Below, piece by piece: positions 1 through 9,278 of a stretch of 64,000 nt of DNA. Positions within the stretch are counted from its first letter, which is position 1, and each line of letters begins with the position of its first letter. The notes below the pieces were generated by a model. That model was not told the origin of the DNA. It ran no database searches and worked only from the letters and a program-made list of their open reading frames with translations. This DNA is from Prosapia bicincta (Eukaryota > Arthropoda > Insecta > Hemiptera > Cercopidae), in contig JBAIZL010000003.1 in NCBI GenBank assembly GCA_036971475.1, forward strand, positions 102,209,733-102,273,732, read 5' to 3'. The translations under genes and the position numbers were made by a program.

Positions 1-420
1 AAGATCGTCTTTAAATAAAATGAGTACAATAAACAGAGGGTTGTTAATAAATATGCGTGCACAGGTTGGGTGAAATGTGTGTAAGTGGTCATGTTATTGA
101 ACGGAGAGCGCCTAAGAAAGCTCCATACTACATACACGAGATAATCCTATTCAACTTTCATACAAGTATTGTACATTTCATATTTCTTTGTAAAATTGTT
201 GTTTGTGAAACCGAAAGCTAGAGAATCTACCAAGACCTTGTCATTTCTTGCAAGATTTTAACCTGATTCCAAATCATACACCCCTGTACACATAAATAAA
301 CATGTGTAATACCACTCTGTACACATGTTGATAGAATATGTTTTTAATTAGAAATGTGTTTAAATTAAGAGCATATTTAATTGTACACAATGGGAGGAAC
401 ACATAAAAAATAAAAAGACA

Positions 421-660
421 ACCTAAATCGAATAAACTTCGCCACACACATACACTAATATAGGCCCTAATCTAAAAATTATTAAATACATAAAAAACCA
501 ACAAACTAAACAGCAGAAAACTACGAGACATACAAACACCACAAAAACCATCTGCAATACATTCTAAACAACAAAACACGCTCACAATCAAACACTATAT
601 TTCAACACGTCATTACCAACTACTCTATGAACAATAACACACCACAGATTCACAACACAC
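421..660. other. A/C-rich, G-depleted tract (strand asymmetry)
   Basis: By direct count these 240 bases hold 13 G and 67 C on the plus strand, a GC skew near -0.68, with A also in large excess. The flanks are not skewed like this. The tract is not a simple repeat: words such as ACACACC and AAACAAC recur without a fixed period. It may be the remnant of an insert with strongly biased composition, for example a degraded element or an A-rich RNA-derived insertion. No coding frame explains it. Confidence 0.6.
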
Positions 661-1457
661 CTGAGCAACAGTCTCGTCCGTGACTCACAGACTCGAATGC
701 ACTGACATAGAGCCAAACGCGTCTACTGAAAAATATCAGTAAGTAGTGGTTTTTTGCCAAGTGATACCAATAGTAATAATTTATAAAAAGGCCTCAAGAC
801 GTTCAACACAAAAACTACAAGTTTTAAATATTCAACTCACTCAGTTTGTTAAACTTTGTTTAATGTCAAAAGTATTAAAATGTCGTTAAAATAACACTTC
901 ATTTTAAAACATGGCCCTTGAAATAGTTTGAAACCATCCTACTCTCGAAATGTCAAAGCCCTCCCAGGAGGGATTTCTGGTTGCGATGCTATTTATAATT
1001 AATATTGTAGAAAAAGCATTTCTATGACAAAGTCGTAATAATCATCAGTGATTGTACAGCTAACACAACAAAGGCCTATCTTAAGATTGTATGTTTCGGT
1101 ATCACAACAATAATTTTGTATATATTTACCACACATTTTGGAATAAATAAAATGGTTACTGCAACAATTGGTCCCAGGACATAAATATATTGTCGAATGG
1201 TTGTGTAGAGAGTTTGGCGACGTTTTGAGGTTTTCAATAATATCTACACAAATGTTATAAAAATTTAACTTAATAATCCAAGATATAGGCAAGTGTTTTT
1301 ATTTTATTAAAATATTATATATACCAACTATTCTTTGAGCTTAGCTTGTGGAGTTATGTTAATAACAGAGACGTACACAAAAACTTAAATTAATAATTTA
1401 TTATTATTATATAATAATATATTATCTGTAAGGTGTATTATTATATGATATAATTAC

Positions 1458-1462
<5 letters not shown>

Positions 1463-1508
<46 letters not shown>

Positions 1509-1525
1509 TATATATATATATATAA
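1463..1525. repeat. (TA)n microsatellite with TAAA interruption
   Basis: An almost pure alternating TA run at about 1463-1498 is interrupted by three TAAA-like steps and resumes as TA to about 1525. It lies in a wider AT-only stretch (1388-1530). Such runs melt or extrude easily and are length-polymorphic. No function is implied. Confidence 0.9.
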
Positions 1526-2414
1526 TAAGGGAATAAATTTTATCTATTGCAGAGCTGTTTCTTTGGAACAATATAGATTTGTTCCCATGATCTTAAAAAT
1601 AATTATTTTTACTAGAATAGTCTATATTCAATTTATGAGGTAATATTATGTCGCATTTATTGCCTAAATTTTCAATATATTTTCAGTTCACGCCTACTGT
1701 TGATAAATAATTATTTATAATTATTAGTATTTAATAGTCTTAAATATTTCTTTGTTTTAAAAAAGTTAATTACTCTTATAAAATTTTCAACATTTTATCC
1801 AATTTCGTAGTTGCTTGATGTGTTTGTTGATTTTAAGCTTATTTCGCTTGAGGTCTAAGGTTCTAAGGCTGGAGGAATATGATTTAATTGGAGTCATAGA
1901 TTGTAGATTTTCTTATTTAATAAGTTTTTCCGTGTTAAGGTGTGTTCCACTAAACGCGTGGCTTTATTTTCTTACACTGAATGTTTTCTGCCGTGAAAAT
2001 ATTTTTTAATAGAACTATGAAATGACGCATAATGTACACAGGAATATTAGATATGGCAGCAAAAGAGGCAATTAAAAGAATTAAAGACGTTATAATTATT
2101 TAGGAGGATAGTTGAAGTGCCTCAGTCGAGAGTTCTGTAGTGTGAAATAATAGGTTACATAATAAACACATATGCTACAACAATGGATTTATTACAATTA
2201 ACATAATGATATTGACTTATAATTTAGTTGAATAATTTCATTTTTACTATACCTATATAAGTTGTTATAATAGATTATAAATGAGTTTTCCTCTAATTCC
2301 ATTGGTTTGTTTAGTTTTTGTTTTTAAATGAGTCTTTTATTGTCGGTTTTTTCAAATTTAGAACGTCTGAACCAATGGATGCAGGTTGAATTGAGTCAAA
2401 CACTTTAAGTCGGT

Positions 2415-2474
2415 CCTCTTGAGGGCTGATGAGAATTGTAAAAACTCCAGTGACCATTAAGTGGTCGAGACTGG
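2415..2474. other. Stem-loop, possibly a fragment of a dispersed element
   Basis: CCAGT-GACCA at 2447-2456 pairs with TGGTC at 2462-2466 and ACTGG at 2470-2474. The loop is five bases and a GAG bulge separates the two 3' halves. A second small palindrome (CCTC-TT-GAGG, 2415-2424) and a GCTGATGAG word at 2425-2433 lie just upstream. The local sequence is less AT-rich than its surroundings. It could be a fragment of a structured repeat such as a SINE or foldback, or chance. No partner core was found that would make it a ribozyme. Confidence 0.35.
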
Positions 2475-5038
2475 ACCTAATTCAAACAAGAGACAGAAGG
2501 GATTTAAAAAACAATAACAAATTTCATTTACAGTTGTAGTGGTTTATTTTCAACCAAGATATATTACAAAAATTATAAAAACTTCTTCGAAAACTAAAAT
2601 ATTAGGCCTAAAACAAATTTTTAGCCAAGTTATAGGAAAAAACTAAGTTCTGTTAGTATAGTGGCTACGCCAAGAATATCATCAATAATTAGATTTTTAT
2701 TTTATCATTTATCTAGGTTACGTTTTTTGGCCAAAATATACCGGATGTGTTTCGGAAAAACGCTGTCATTGAACGCGTTACATAAATTATACTCTTGAGT
2801 CTGGCTTTTAGAAATAGAAATTAGAAATAGTTTTAGATTTTCAAATTTATTTTTAGTTTACTGCGATTTCTCCCTTTTTACTTCCTTATACAGCACTGAC
2901 TATGGTAAAGGATTTAGTTGTAAACAATCAGTCACTCTTCTGTTTGGGTGAAGTGTCACGATTTTCGTCCAGGATAAAGATGTGCTGAATTTCGTTTAGT
3001 ATTACTTCGTATGTTTGATGAAAATACACGAATCCGTCATAAAAAAACATGCATTAGTCAGTGAATAAAATAATATTTAACAGGTTCCGTCAGTAAGGAT
3101 CAAATCTTGTAATATATGTTTAGCCCACTTTTTCATGTCTTAGTTGGTTAGAAGTTTTGCATAGCTATCTGTCTTCAATGGCAGACAAGAACCCATCATA
3201 GGACATGTACTAATTTAAATAAAGGGCTGAATTTTCTATGGGAATAAAAAAGGACTTTCCTAAACGTAATATCTTCTAAAGTAAACTAAGACCTTATGCC
3301 TACTCTTTAATACTTAGTTTGTAAAGTGAGAGTTTGCAAAATTGGTTTGAACAAAATTAAAAATATCTGTCTAAATATATTCACCGGATTACCTGTGTAA
3401 CAGATGCTGATTTTAAGCGAACTTATGAAAAAATGTTTCGGCAGAAATTGGTACCATCTTCAGTTTGTGGCTATTAAGAATCAATAAATATATCAGTATT
3501 AAAGCAGTTTTATGTTGAGATTTCCGAAAGTCAATTGCGGGGTACATAATGCTAACAGGCGTTTACGTTTTCAATTAGAGGTTATTTGGGAGATATGATT
3601 AAATCATTTCATTTAAAATTTTCTAACTTATTCAAAACTATATATTTTATTCAATTAGTTATGTTTTTATACAATACCAGTTTTTAAAAATAACAATTTA
3701 TAGTTGATGGCATTTATAGATTGATAATAGATGGTATATTTTTCTTCCAACTTTTGACGTGGAAACGCTTACTGTTCAGTAGAAATTTTTATGTGAATTT
3801 TTTAATCAGTTAATTTTTTAACTTCTGCATAGACTTTAAAAACTTTTAGAATTAGTTTTTTCAGTTCTTTAAGCTTATACGGTGACTGAAATATTTTTTG
3901 TTTGCTTGATTGTAAGTAGTTAATTGTTCGGTTTTTAAGTATAGCCTTCCTCATTCACCATGCTTGTCCACTGAATTCTTGGGTTTACTTCTGTAATGTA
4001 TTATACGTAACATAATTATGATATTTTACCTGGTATAATAACATTAGTGATAATATAATTAAAAGTCGAAACGTTTACCAGAGTGACTTAAATAAGTTTT
4101 GTTTCTCTTTCATACGAAAAAAGGAAATTCATTTAAATTTGTGAATAATGTAAAAATCCTAAAATGTTTATTGATAATGCTAAGCTATCAACAACGGAAA
4201 TAACACGTGGATTTCAAAACTAGTTTCAATTCAAAATTTCTTAACACTGTCTTTAATAAATAAATAAATATTTAATCATGTCTATTTAACTTCTAATTGA
4301 TGGGAAAACTGAGACATTATACTGCACACTTTATTTTATTCCACAATACTTTTATTGTTGCAATAAAATATTAAAAAAACACAAGAGGTAATTCCTTTGC
4401 TCCACTTGGTTCAGACATTTCTGATGCAATTTATTTTCTCATTTTATTACCGTTCACAATACAAAATGAAAACCTAGAAATTATTTCATTCCATTTGTAG
4501 CAGAAGACTGTAACTCGACGAGATTCGTTTGAACCGTTTTAAAAGGAAAAGAGTTTTATAAAAGAATTACCAATACAAACCACCTTTAGACATAGTTGTT
4601 TGGCGTTCTGCTATAATTTCGTTAGAACGTACGATATCAAAATTGTAATGAATTATGATTTTAAAATTATAGTCGCTTAATGAGTTTAACGGTTCATCCT
4701 CGCGCTTAATTCGAAAACTTTAATCACTGCGAGGAGAATGAAGGAAGCGGTCAACAGCTTTAGATGATGTTTTACCGCCTTAGCCGAGACGTTTTAAAAT
4801 TTAACATTAAGTTTGTAAAGATGAAACACAAAAGTAAGCACTGAAAAGGGATAAATAATATAAGCTCATTACTGTAACTTAGTTTAAAATATCGTTACTA
4901 GGTGTCGTCACAATCGGCAAGAAATAAGTATGCTAAGAGGTAAAATATCCCATTGTTAAAGGTTATAAATTTATCCTTTGGAATAAAAAATGTACATTTT
5001 TTAGCAACTTAATAACAACATAATAATTATAAATTGTT

Positions 5039-6100
5039 CATTGATAGTTACAGCTCGGAATATTGATAGTTACAGCTCGGAACATTGATAGTTACACCTC
5101 GGAACATTGATAGTTACACCTCGGAACATTGATAGTTACAGCTCGGAACATTGATAGTTACAGCTCGGAACATTGATAGTTACAGCTCGGAACATTGATA
5201 GTTACACCTCGGAACATTGATAGTTACAGCTCGGAACACTGATAGTTACAGCTCGGAACATTGATAGTTACACCTCGTAACATTGATAGTTACACCTCGG
5301 AACATTGATAGTTACACCTCGGAACATTGATAGTTACAGCTCGGAACATTGATAGTTACACCTCGGAACATTGATAATTACAGCTCGGAACATTGATAGT
5401 TACACCTCGGAACATTGATAGTTACAGCTCGGAACATTGATAGTTACAGCTCGGAACATTGATAGTTACACCTCGGAACATTGATAGTTACACCTCGGAA
5501 CATTGATAGTTACACCTCGGAACATTGATAGTTACAGCTCGGAACATTGATAGTTACACCTCGGAACATTGATAGTTACACCTCGGAACATTGATAGTTA
5601 CAGCTCGGAACATTGATAGTTACACCTCGGAACATTGATAGTTACAGCTCGGAACATTGATAGTTACAGCTCGGAACATTGATAGTTACAGCTCGGAACA
5701 TTGATAGTTACACCTCGGAACATTGATAGTTACAGCTCGGAACACTGATAGTTACAGCTCGGAACATTGATAGTTACACCTCGTAACATTGATAGTTACA
5801 CCTCGGAACATTGATAGTTACACCTCGGAACATTGATAGTTACACCTCGGAACATTGATAGTTACACCTCGGAACATTGATAGTTACACCTCGGAACATT
5901 GATAATTACAGCTCGGAACATTGATAGTTACACCTCGGAACATTGATAGTTACACCTCGGAACATTGATAGTTACAGCTCGGAACATTGATAGTTACACC
6001 TCGGAACATTGATAGTTACACCTCGGAACATTGATAGTTACAGCTCGGAACATTGATAGTTACACCTCGGAACATTGATAGTTGAACCTCGGAACATTGA
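5039..6100. repeat. 22-bp minisatellite, about 48 copies
   Basis: Perfectly phased 22-bp units are built from CATTGATAGTTACA, then G or C, then CTCGGAA. Two main variants differ at one base (CAGCTCGG versus CACCTCGG). Rare variants mark individual units: AACACTG, CTCGTAAC and GATAATT. The variants recur in the same order 506 bp apart (exactly 23 units), so the array grew partly by duplication of a large block. The last unit is degenerate (GTTGAACCTCGG), as expected at an array edge. The 22-bp period is not a multiple of three and no long frame is open. Confidence 0.97.
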
Positions 6101-6180
6101 TCATCTACCTTTTTTAAATTCCGTGGCGGTATTATTTCTGTTTATTCTGGGTAGACTTTTATACTTATAATTCATACCTG

Positions 6181-6320
6181 GATGAGTGGTTTAGTGGCGA
6201 GAAAACTTTAGTAATTAAAGTCCTGGGTTTATTCCTGGTAAGGAAAGGAATTTTCGGGTGCAATTTTCAGCCTCCGGATGTTTTGACGTATGGAAATAAC
6301 GAGCGAATAAAATTGAGCTT
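6181..6320 (+). mobile_element. Possible tRNA-derived SINE
   Basis: TGGTTTAGTGG at 6187-6197 matches the RNA polymerase III A-box consensus (TRGCNNAGTGG) closely. About 30 bases further on, GGGTTTATTCC at 6225-6235 resembles a B box (GGTTCGANTCC) with one missing base and mismatches. Spacing and order fit a tRNA-like SINE head. A body of about 80 bp follows, ending near a short ACAATAATACAATAAT direct repeat at about 6325-6341 that could be a simple-repeat tail. The head is not a good tRNA gene: the acceptor and anticodon arms do not pair convincingly. Family unknown. Confidence 0.45.
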
Positions 6321-6341
6321 TTTACAATAATACAATAATGA

Positions 6342-7342
6342 ATGGAAATTTCCGAATTATTACTTGATCAAAGGATATGTTTTTAAAATAGGATGTGGTT
6401 TGAAGGGCGTAAATTAACGTACTTATTAACAAGTAACAAAGGGGTTTGCAACATTTAAAAACAATTTCCTCTTGTTTAGAATATATTTTTGTTTGACATA
6501 TGTAATAAACACAAAAATAAAATTGAAACTGGTCTACTCATCCTTAACAAATTGACTTATGTAAGTGAAATTTTGGGGTATAAATACCCTATATACCCAT
6601 TACGTGATTATCCATCCAAGGAAAGCTTCGTACATTGCCTCCATTCTAAGTGCTTACTATTATACTTACCAACAGGAGCGTGTAATCGGGCAGAGGAGGG
6701 AGACAGACCCCCTGGTAAGCCGTGTCATTTATAAACAAATGTTATTTGAAAATATCGCCAAATAAACAACTTTAACACAAAATACACAGTTTTGGCTGTA
6801 ATGTTCCCAGAATAACACATACGAGTCTCAGGTTTGCAAAAGCACCTTTTCACATTTATAAGATCCAGCGAGTTCGTTCAGTCACAAATGTCACATTCTA
6901 ACCTTTTCCTCAAGGTCATTAGGCTTCTTGACCGACCTTTCGAACGTTTAAAAATTATACACTTAACAGTGCTTTATAAAAAAACCGAACGCCCATTATT
7001 CAAGTTGCCGTTCTCGATATGAATTCGACATTAAGACCCATGTTCTTTCCTTACGATATTTCACTCTGTGGACTTAAAAATTAAAAGAGTCACAAATTAA
7101 ATTGAATTAATTGACTGTTTCATAGATTAAAAAATGTTTCATCTGTTATTCTTGAAATAAATTAGTAGAAAATACAACTAAATAAATTCCAACTTAATTA
7201 AAATAATATGATGTGTTTTGTGTTAAATTTCAGACCAGTCATTTATTCGGTTATGCTAAATTTTATAAAATAGTCCTATTAACTATTTTAGTATAACTAT
7301 TTTGTGTATGGATATTTTCTGGATTTTTTGCTTCAGTCCCTT
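6342..7342. other. Unique non-coding DNA
   Basis: Two overlapping plus-strand frames of 66-81 codons (6489-6765) and one of 62 codons (6834-7022) are the only open stretches. None has a recognisable domain. A palindromic GGGTA-TAAA-TACCC at about 6576-6589 contains a TATA-like core, but no convincing gene follows it. No repeats or RNA genes were seen. Confidence 0.55.
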
Positions 7343-8624
7343 CCGGAAATGATCGCTCTCGGAAATGATTGCTCTCGGAAATAATCGCTCCCGGGCATGA
7401 TCGCTCGCGGAAATGATCGCTCACGGAAATAATCGCTCCCGGAAATGATCGCTTTCGGAATGATTGCTCACAAAAATGATTGCTCTCGGAATGATCGCAC
7501 ATGAAAATGATCGCTTTCGGAAATGATCGCTCTCGTAAATGATCGCTCACGGAAATGATCGCTCTCGGAAATGATCGCTCACGGAAATGATCACTCTCGG
7601 AAATGATCGCTCTCGGAAATGATCGCTCTCGGAAATGATCGCTCAGGGAAATAATCGCTCCCGGAAATGATTGCTCTCGGAAATGAGCGCTCCCGGAAAT
7701 GATCGCTTTCGGAAATGATCTGCCTCGGAAATGATCGCTCCCGGAAATGATCGCTCTCGGAAATGATCGCTCACGGAAATGATAGCTCACGGAAATGATC
7801 GCTCCCGGAAATGATCGCTTTCGGAATGATTGCTCACGAAAATGATTGCTCTCGGAATGATCGCTCACGAAAATGATCGCTTTCGGAAATGATCGCTATC
7901 GGAAATGATTGCTCTCGGAAATGATCACTCCCGGAAATGATCGCTTTCGGAAATGATCGCTCCCGGAAATGATCGCTCTCGGAAATGATCGCTCACGGAA
8001 ATGATCGCTCACGGAAATAATCGCTCCCGGAAATGATCGCTTTCGGAATGATTGCTCACAAAAATGATTGCTCTCGGAATGATCGCACATGAAAATGATC
8101 GCTTTCGGAAATGATCGCTCTCGTAAATGATCGCTCACGGAAATGATCGCTCTCGGAAATGATCGCTCACGGAAATGATCACTCTCGGAAATGATCGCTC
8201 TCGGAAATGATCGCTCTCGGAAATGATCGCTCAGGGAAATAATCGCTCCCGGAAATGATCGCTTTCGGAATGATTGCTCACGAAAATGATTGCTCTCGGA
8301 ATGATCGCACATGAAAATGATCGCTTTCGGAAATGATCGCTCTCGTAAATGATCGCTCACGGAAATGATCGCTCTCGGAAATGATCGCTCTCGGAAGTGA
8401 TCGCTCTCGGAAATGATCGCTCACGGAAATGATCGCTATCGGAAATGATCGCTCTCGGAAATGATCGCTCTCGGAAATGATCGCTCACTGAAATGATCAC
8501 TCTCGGAAATGATCGCTCTCGGAAATGATCGCTCTCGGAAATGATCGCTATCGGAAATGATCGCTCTCGGAAATGATCGCTCTCGGAAATGATCGCTCAC
8601 GGAAATGATCACTCTCGGAAATGA
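7343..8624. repeat. 16-bp minisatellite, about 80 copies, stop-free in all minus-strand frames
   Basis: The unit is GGAAATGATCGCTCTC, with variants at the last bases (CTCAC, CTCCC, CTTTC, CTATC) and occasional 15-bp units lacking one A. Sixteen is not a multiple of three, so three units (48 bp) form a 16-residue period on the minus strand, and every minus frame reads the same cycle without stops (ERSFPRAIISESDHFR). This explains the open frames of 201, 154 and 70 codons at 7263-7868, 7896-8360 and 8436-8648. Those frames are broken by indels in the array and lack flanking coding sequence. A rare block beginning GCTTTCGGAATGATTGCTCA recurs at 7451, 7817, 8039 and 8261, so there is a roughly 222-bp higher-order repeat. 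I treat it as a minisatellite, not a gene. Confidence 0.93.
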
Positions 8625-8940
8625 CTTTGTACCGTAGGAAACACCCACCTTAGGTAGGTAACTATCTAAGTGTAAGGCACACTTTACACTCTAAGTGAAC
8701 GTTACTATGCTTTCCCACAGCAGAGCGTGAAGCTACATCTCATGTTTTCAGCAATAATCTTAGCTTAAGGTTTAGCGGTGAAGTCATCAACTAATTGCTG
8801 CTACTTGTCAGAGGTAAAACATTTGCTTCAGTAGTAATGGCTGGTTTTTACATTTCTGTTAAATACTTCAATAATTTGACGACATTATTATTACACAATA
8901 TCAAGAGCACAGTGGTACAATATATTACAATAAAAATATT
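8625..8940. other. Unique spacer between minisatellite and foldback
   Basis: Single-copy-looking sequence with a small hairpin (AGTGTAA at 8669-8675 against TTACACT at 8684-8690). Its right part holds a 13-bp word, CGACATTATTATT, at 8880-8892, which is repeated directly at 9278-9290 just past the foldback. No gene seen. Confidence 0.6.
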
Positions 8941-9002
8941 GAAAAGAACCCCAATACCACAAAAATAATCAAAAATAACAAATAAGACAAGTTACTTAAG
9001 AT

Positions 9003-9053
9003 TAAACCCTTATGTACATTTCGATGACCATGTCATCATCATCAGAGGGTCTA
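9003..9053 (-). ncRNA. Hammerhead-ribozyme-like motif (left arm, inverted copy)
   Basis: This is the exact mirror copy of the motif at 9166-9216, read on the minus strand. Helix I strands are at 9046-9053 and 9003-9010, with the CTGATGA and GAAA boxes and the helix II hairpin between them. The two copies are inverted, so a transcript crossing the whole foldback would form a long perfect duplex that competes with ribozyme folding. Only shorter transcripts starting inside an arm would present the motif freely. The deviations are the same as in the right copy. Confidence 0.55.
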
Positions 9054-9165
9054 GTTACAAAACACAATCTAGCACACAAGAAGTTACAAACTAGAATGAT
9101 GAGTTTCTCATCAAACTCATCATTCTAGTTTGTAACTTCTTGTGTGCTAGATTGTGTTTTGTAAC

Positions 9166-9216
9166 TAGACCCTCTGATGATGATGACATGGTCATCGAAA
9201 TGTACATAAGGGTTTA
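9166..9216 (+). ncRNA. Hammerhead-ribozyme-like motif (right arm)
   Basis: Order on the plus strand: helix I strand TAGACCCT (9166-9173); CTGATGA (9174-9180), matching the conserved CUGANGA box; an extra T; helix II GATGAC (9182-9187), loop ATG, GTCATC (9191-9196); the GAAA box (9197-9200); a self-complementary TGTACA; then TA; then helix I strand AGGGTTTA (9209-9216), which pairs over eight positions with one G-U. The trinucleotide before helix I is ATA, a permitted NUH cleavage site. Two deviations matter. The unpaired T between CTGATGA and helix II disrupts the usual 10.1-11.1 pair. Helix III could only close with a two-base loop, or in a dimer. Activity is therefore uncertain. Confidence 0.55.
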
Positions 9217-9278
9217 ATCTTAAGTAACTTGTCTTATTTGTTATTTTTGATTATTTTTGTGGTATTGGGGTTCTTTTC

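Larger units (their letters stand above)
1..5038. other. AT-rich non-coding DNA, no gene seen
   Basis: This left flank is AT-rich and full of stops in all frames. The only open frames are short (97 codons on minus at 999-1292, 64 codons on plus at 1815-2009) and have no recognisable domain, signal peptide or codon bias. I see no splice-delimited exon chain, tRNA or transposase fragment. Notable sub-features are listed separately: a G-poor tract (about 421-660), a TA microsatellite (1463-1525) and a hairpin (2415-2474). A slightly richer stretch at about 4490-4800 could be conserved regulatory DNA, but nothing in the sequence alone proves it. Confidence 0.6.
8941..9278. mobile_element. Near-perfect foldback (166-bp arms, 6-bp loop) carrying paired hammerhead-like motifs
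   Basis: The arm at 8941-9106 is the reverse complement of 9113-9278 with essentially no mismatch seen by eye, around a six-base loop CTCATC at 9107-9112. The outer boundary is sharp. A 13-bp direct repeat (CGACATTATTATT) lies at 8880-8892 and 9278-9290. If that is a target-site duplication, the insertion spans about 8893-9277, and the left end carries about 48 bp that is not mirrored. Each arm contains the ribozyme-like motif described separately. There is no reading frame for a transposase or reverse transcriptase. It resembles a non-autonomous element duplicated head-to-head. Penelope-like elements and retrozymes are known to combine hammerheads with terminal or inverted repeats, but family membership here is inference. 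Confidence 0.85.

Noticed and set aside
5039..6100. CRISPR array with 22-bp repeats
   Set aside because: Units are contiguous with no unique spacers, no cas genes are present, and the sequence context is eukaryotic. It is a minisatellite.
6640..6725. Splice-donor-like CTGGTAAG as an exon end
   Set aside because: No matching acceptor, coding continuity or neighbouring exon could be found.
6489..6765. Overlapping 81- and 66-codon plus frames with a TATA-like box upstream
   Set aside because: The TATA-like sequence lies inside the frames, the two frames compete, and neither encodes a recognisable product.
7263..8648. Minus-strand frames of 201, 154 and 70 codons as a repetitive protein gene
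   Set aside because: They are produced entirely by a 16-bp tandem repeat that lacks stops in every minus frame. They are broken by array indels and have no non-repetitive coding flanks.
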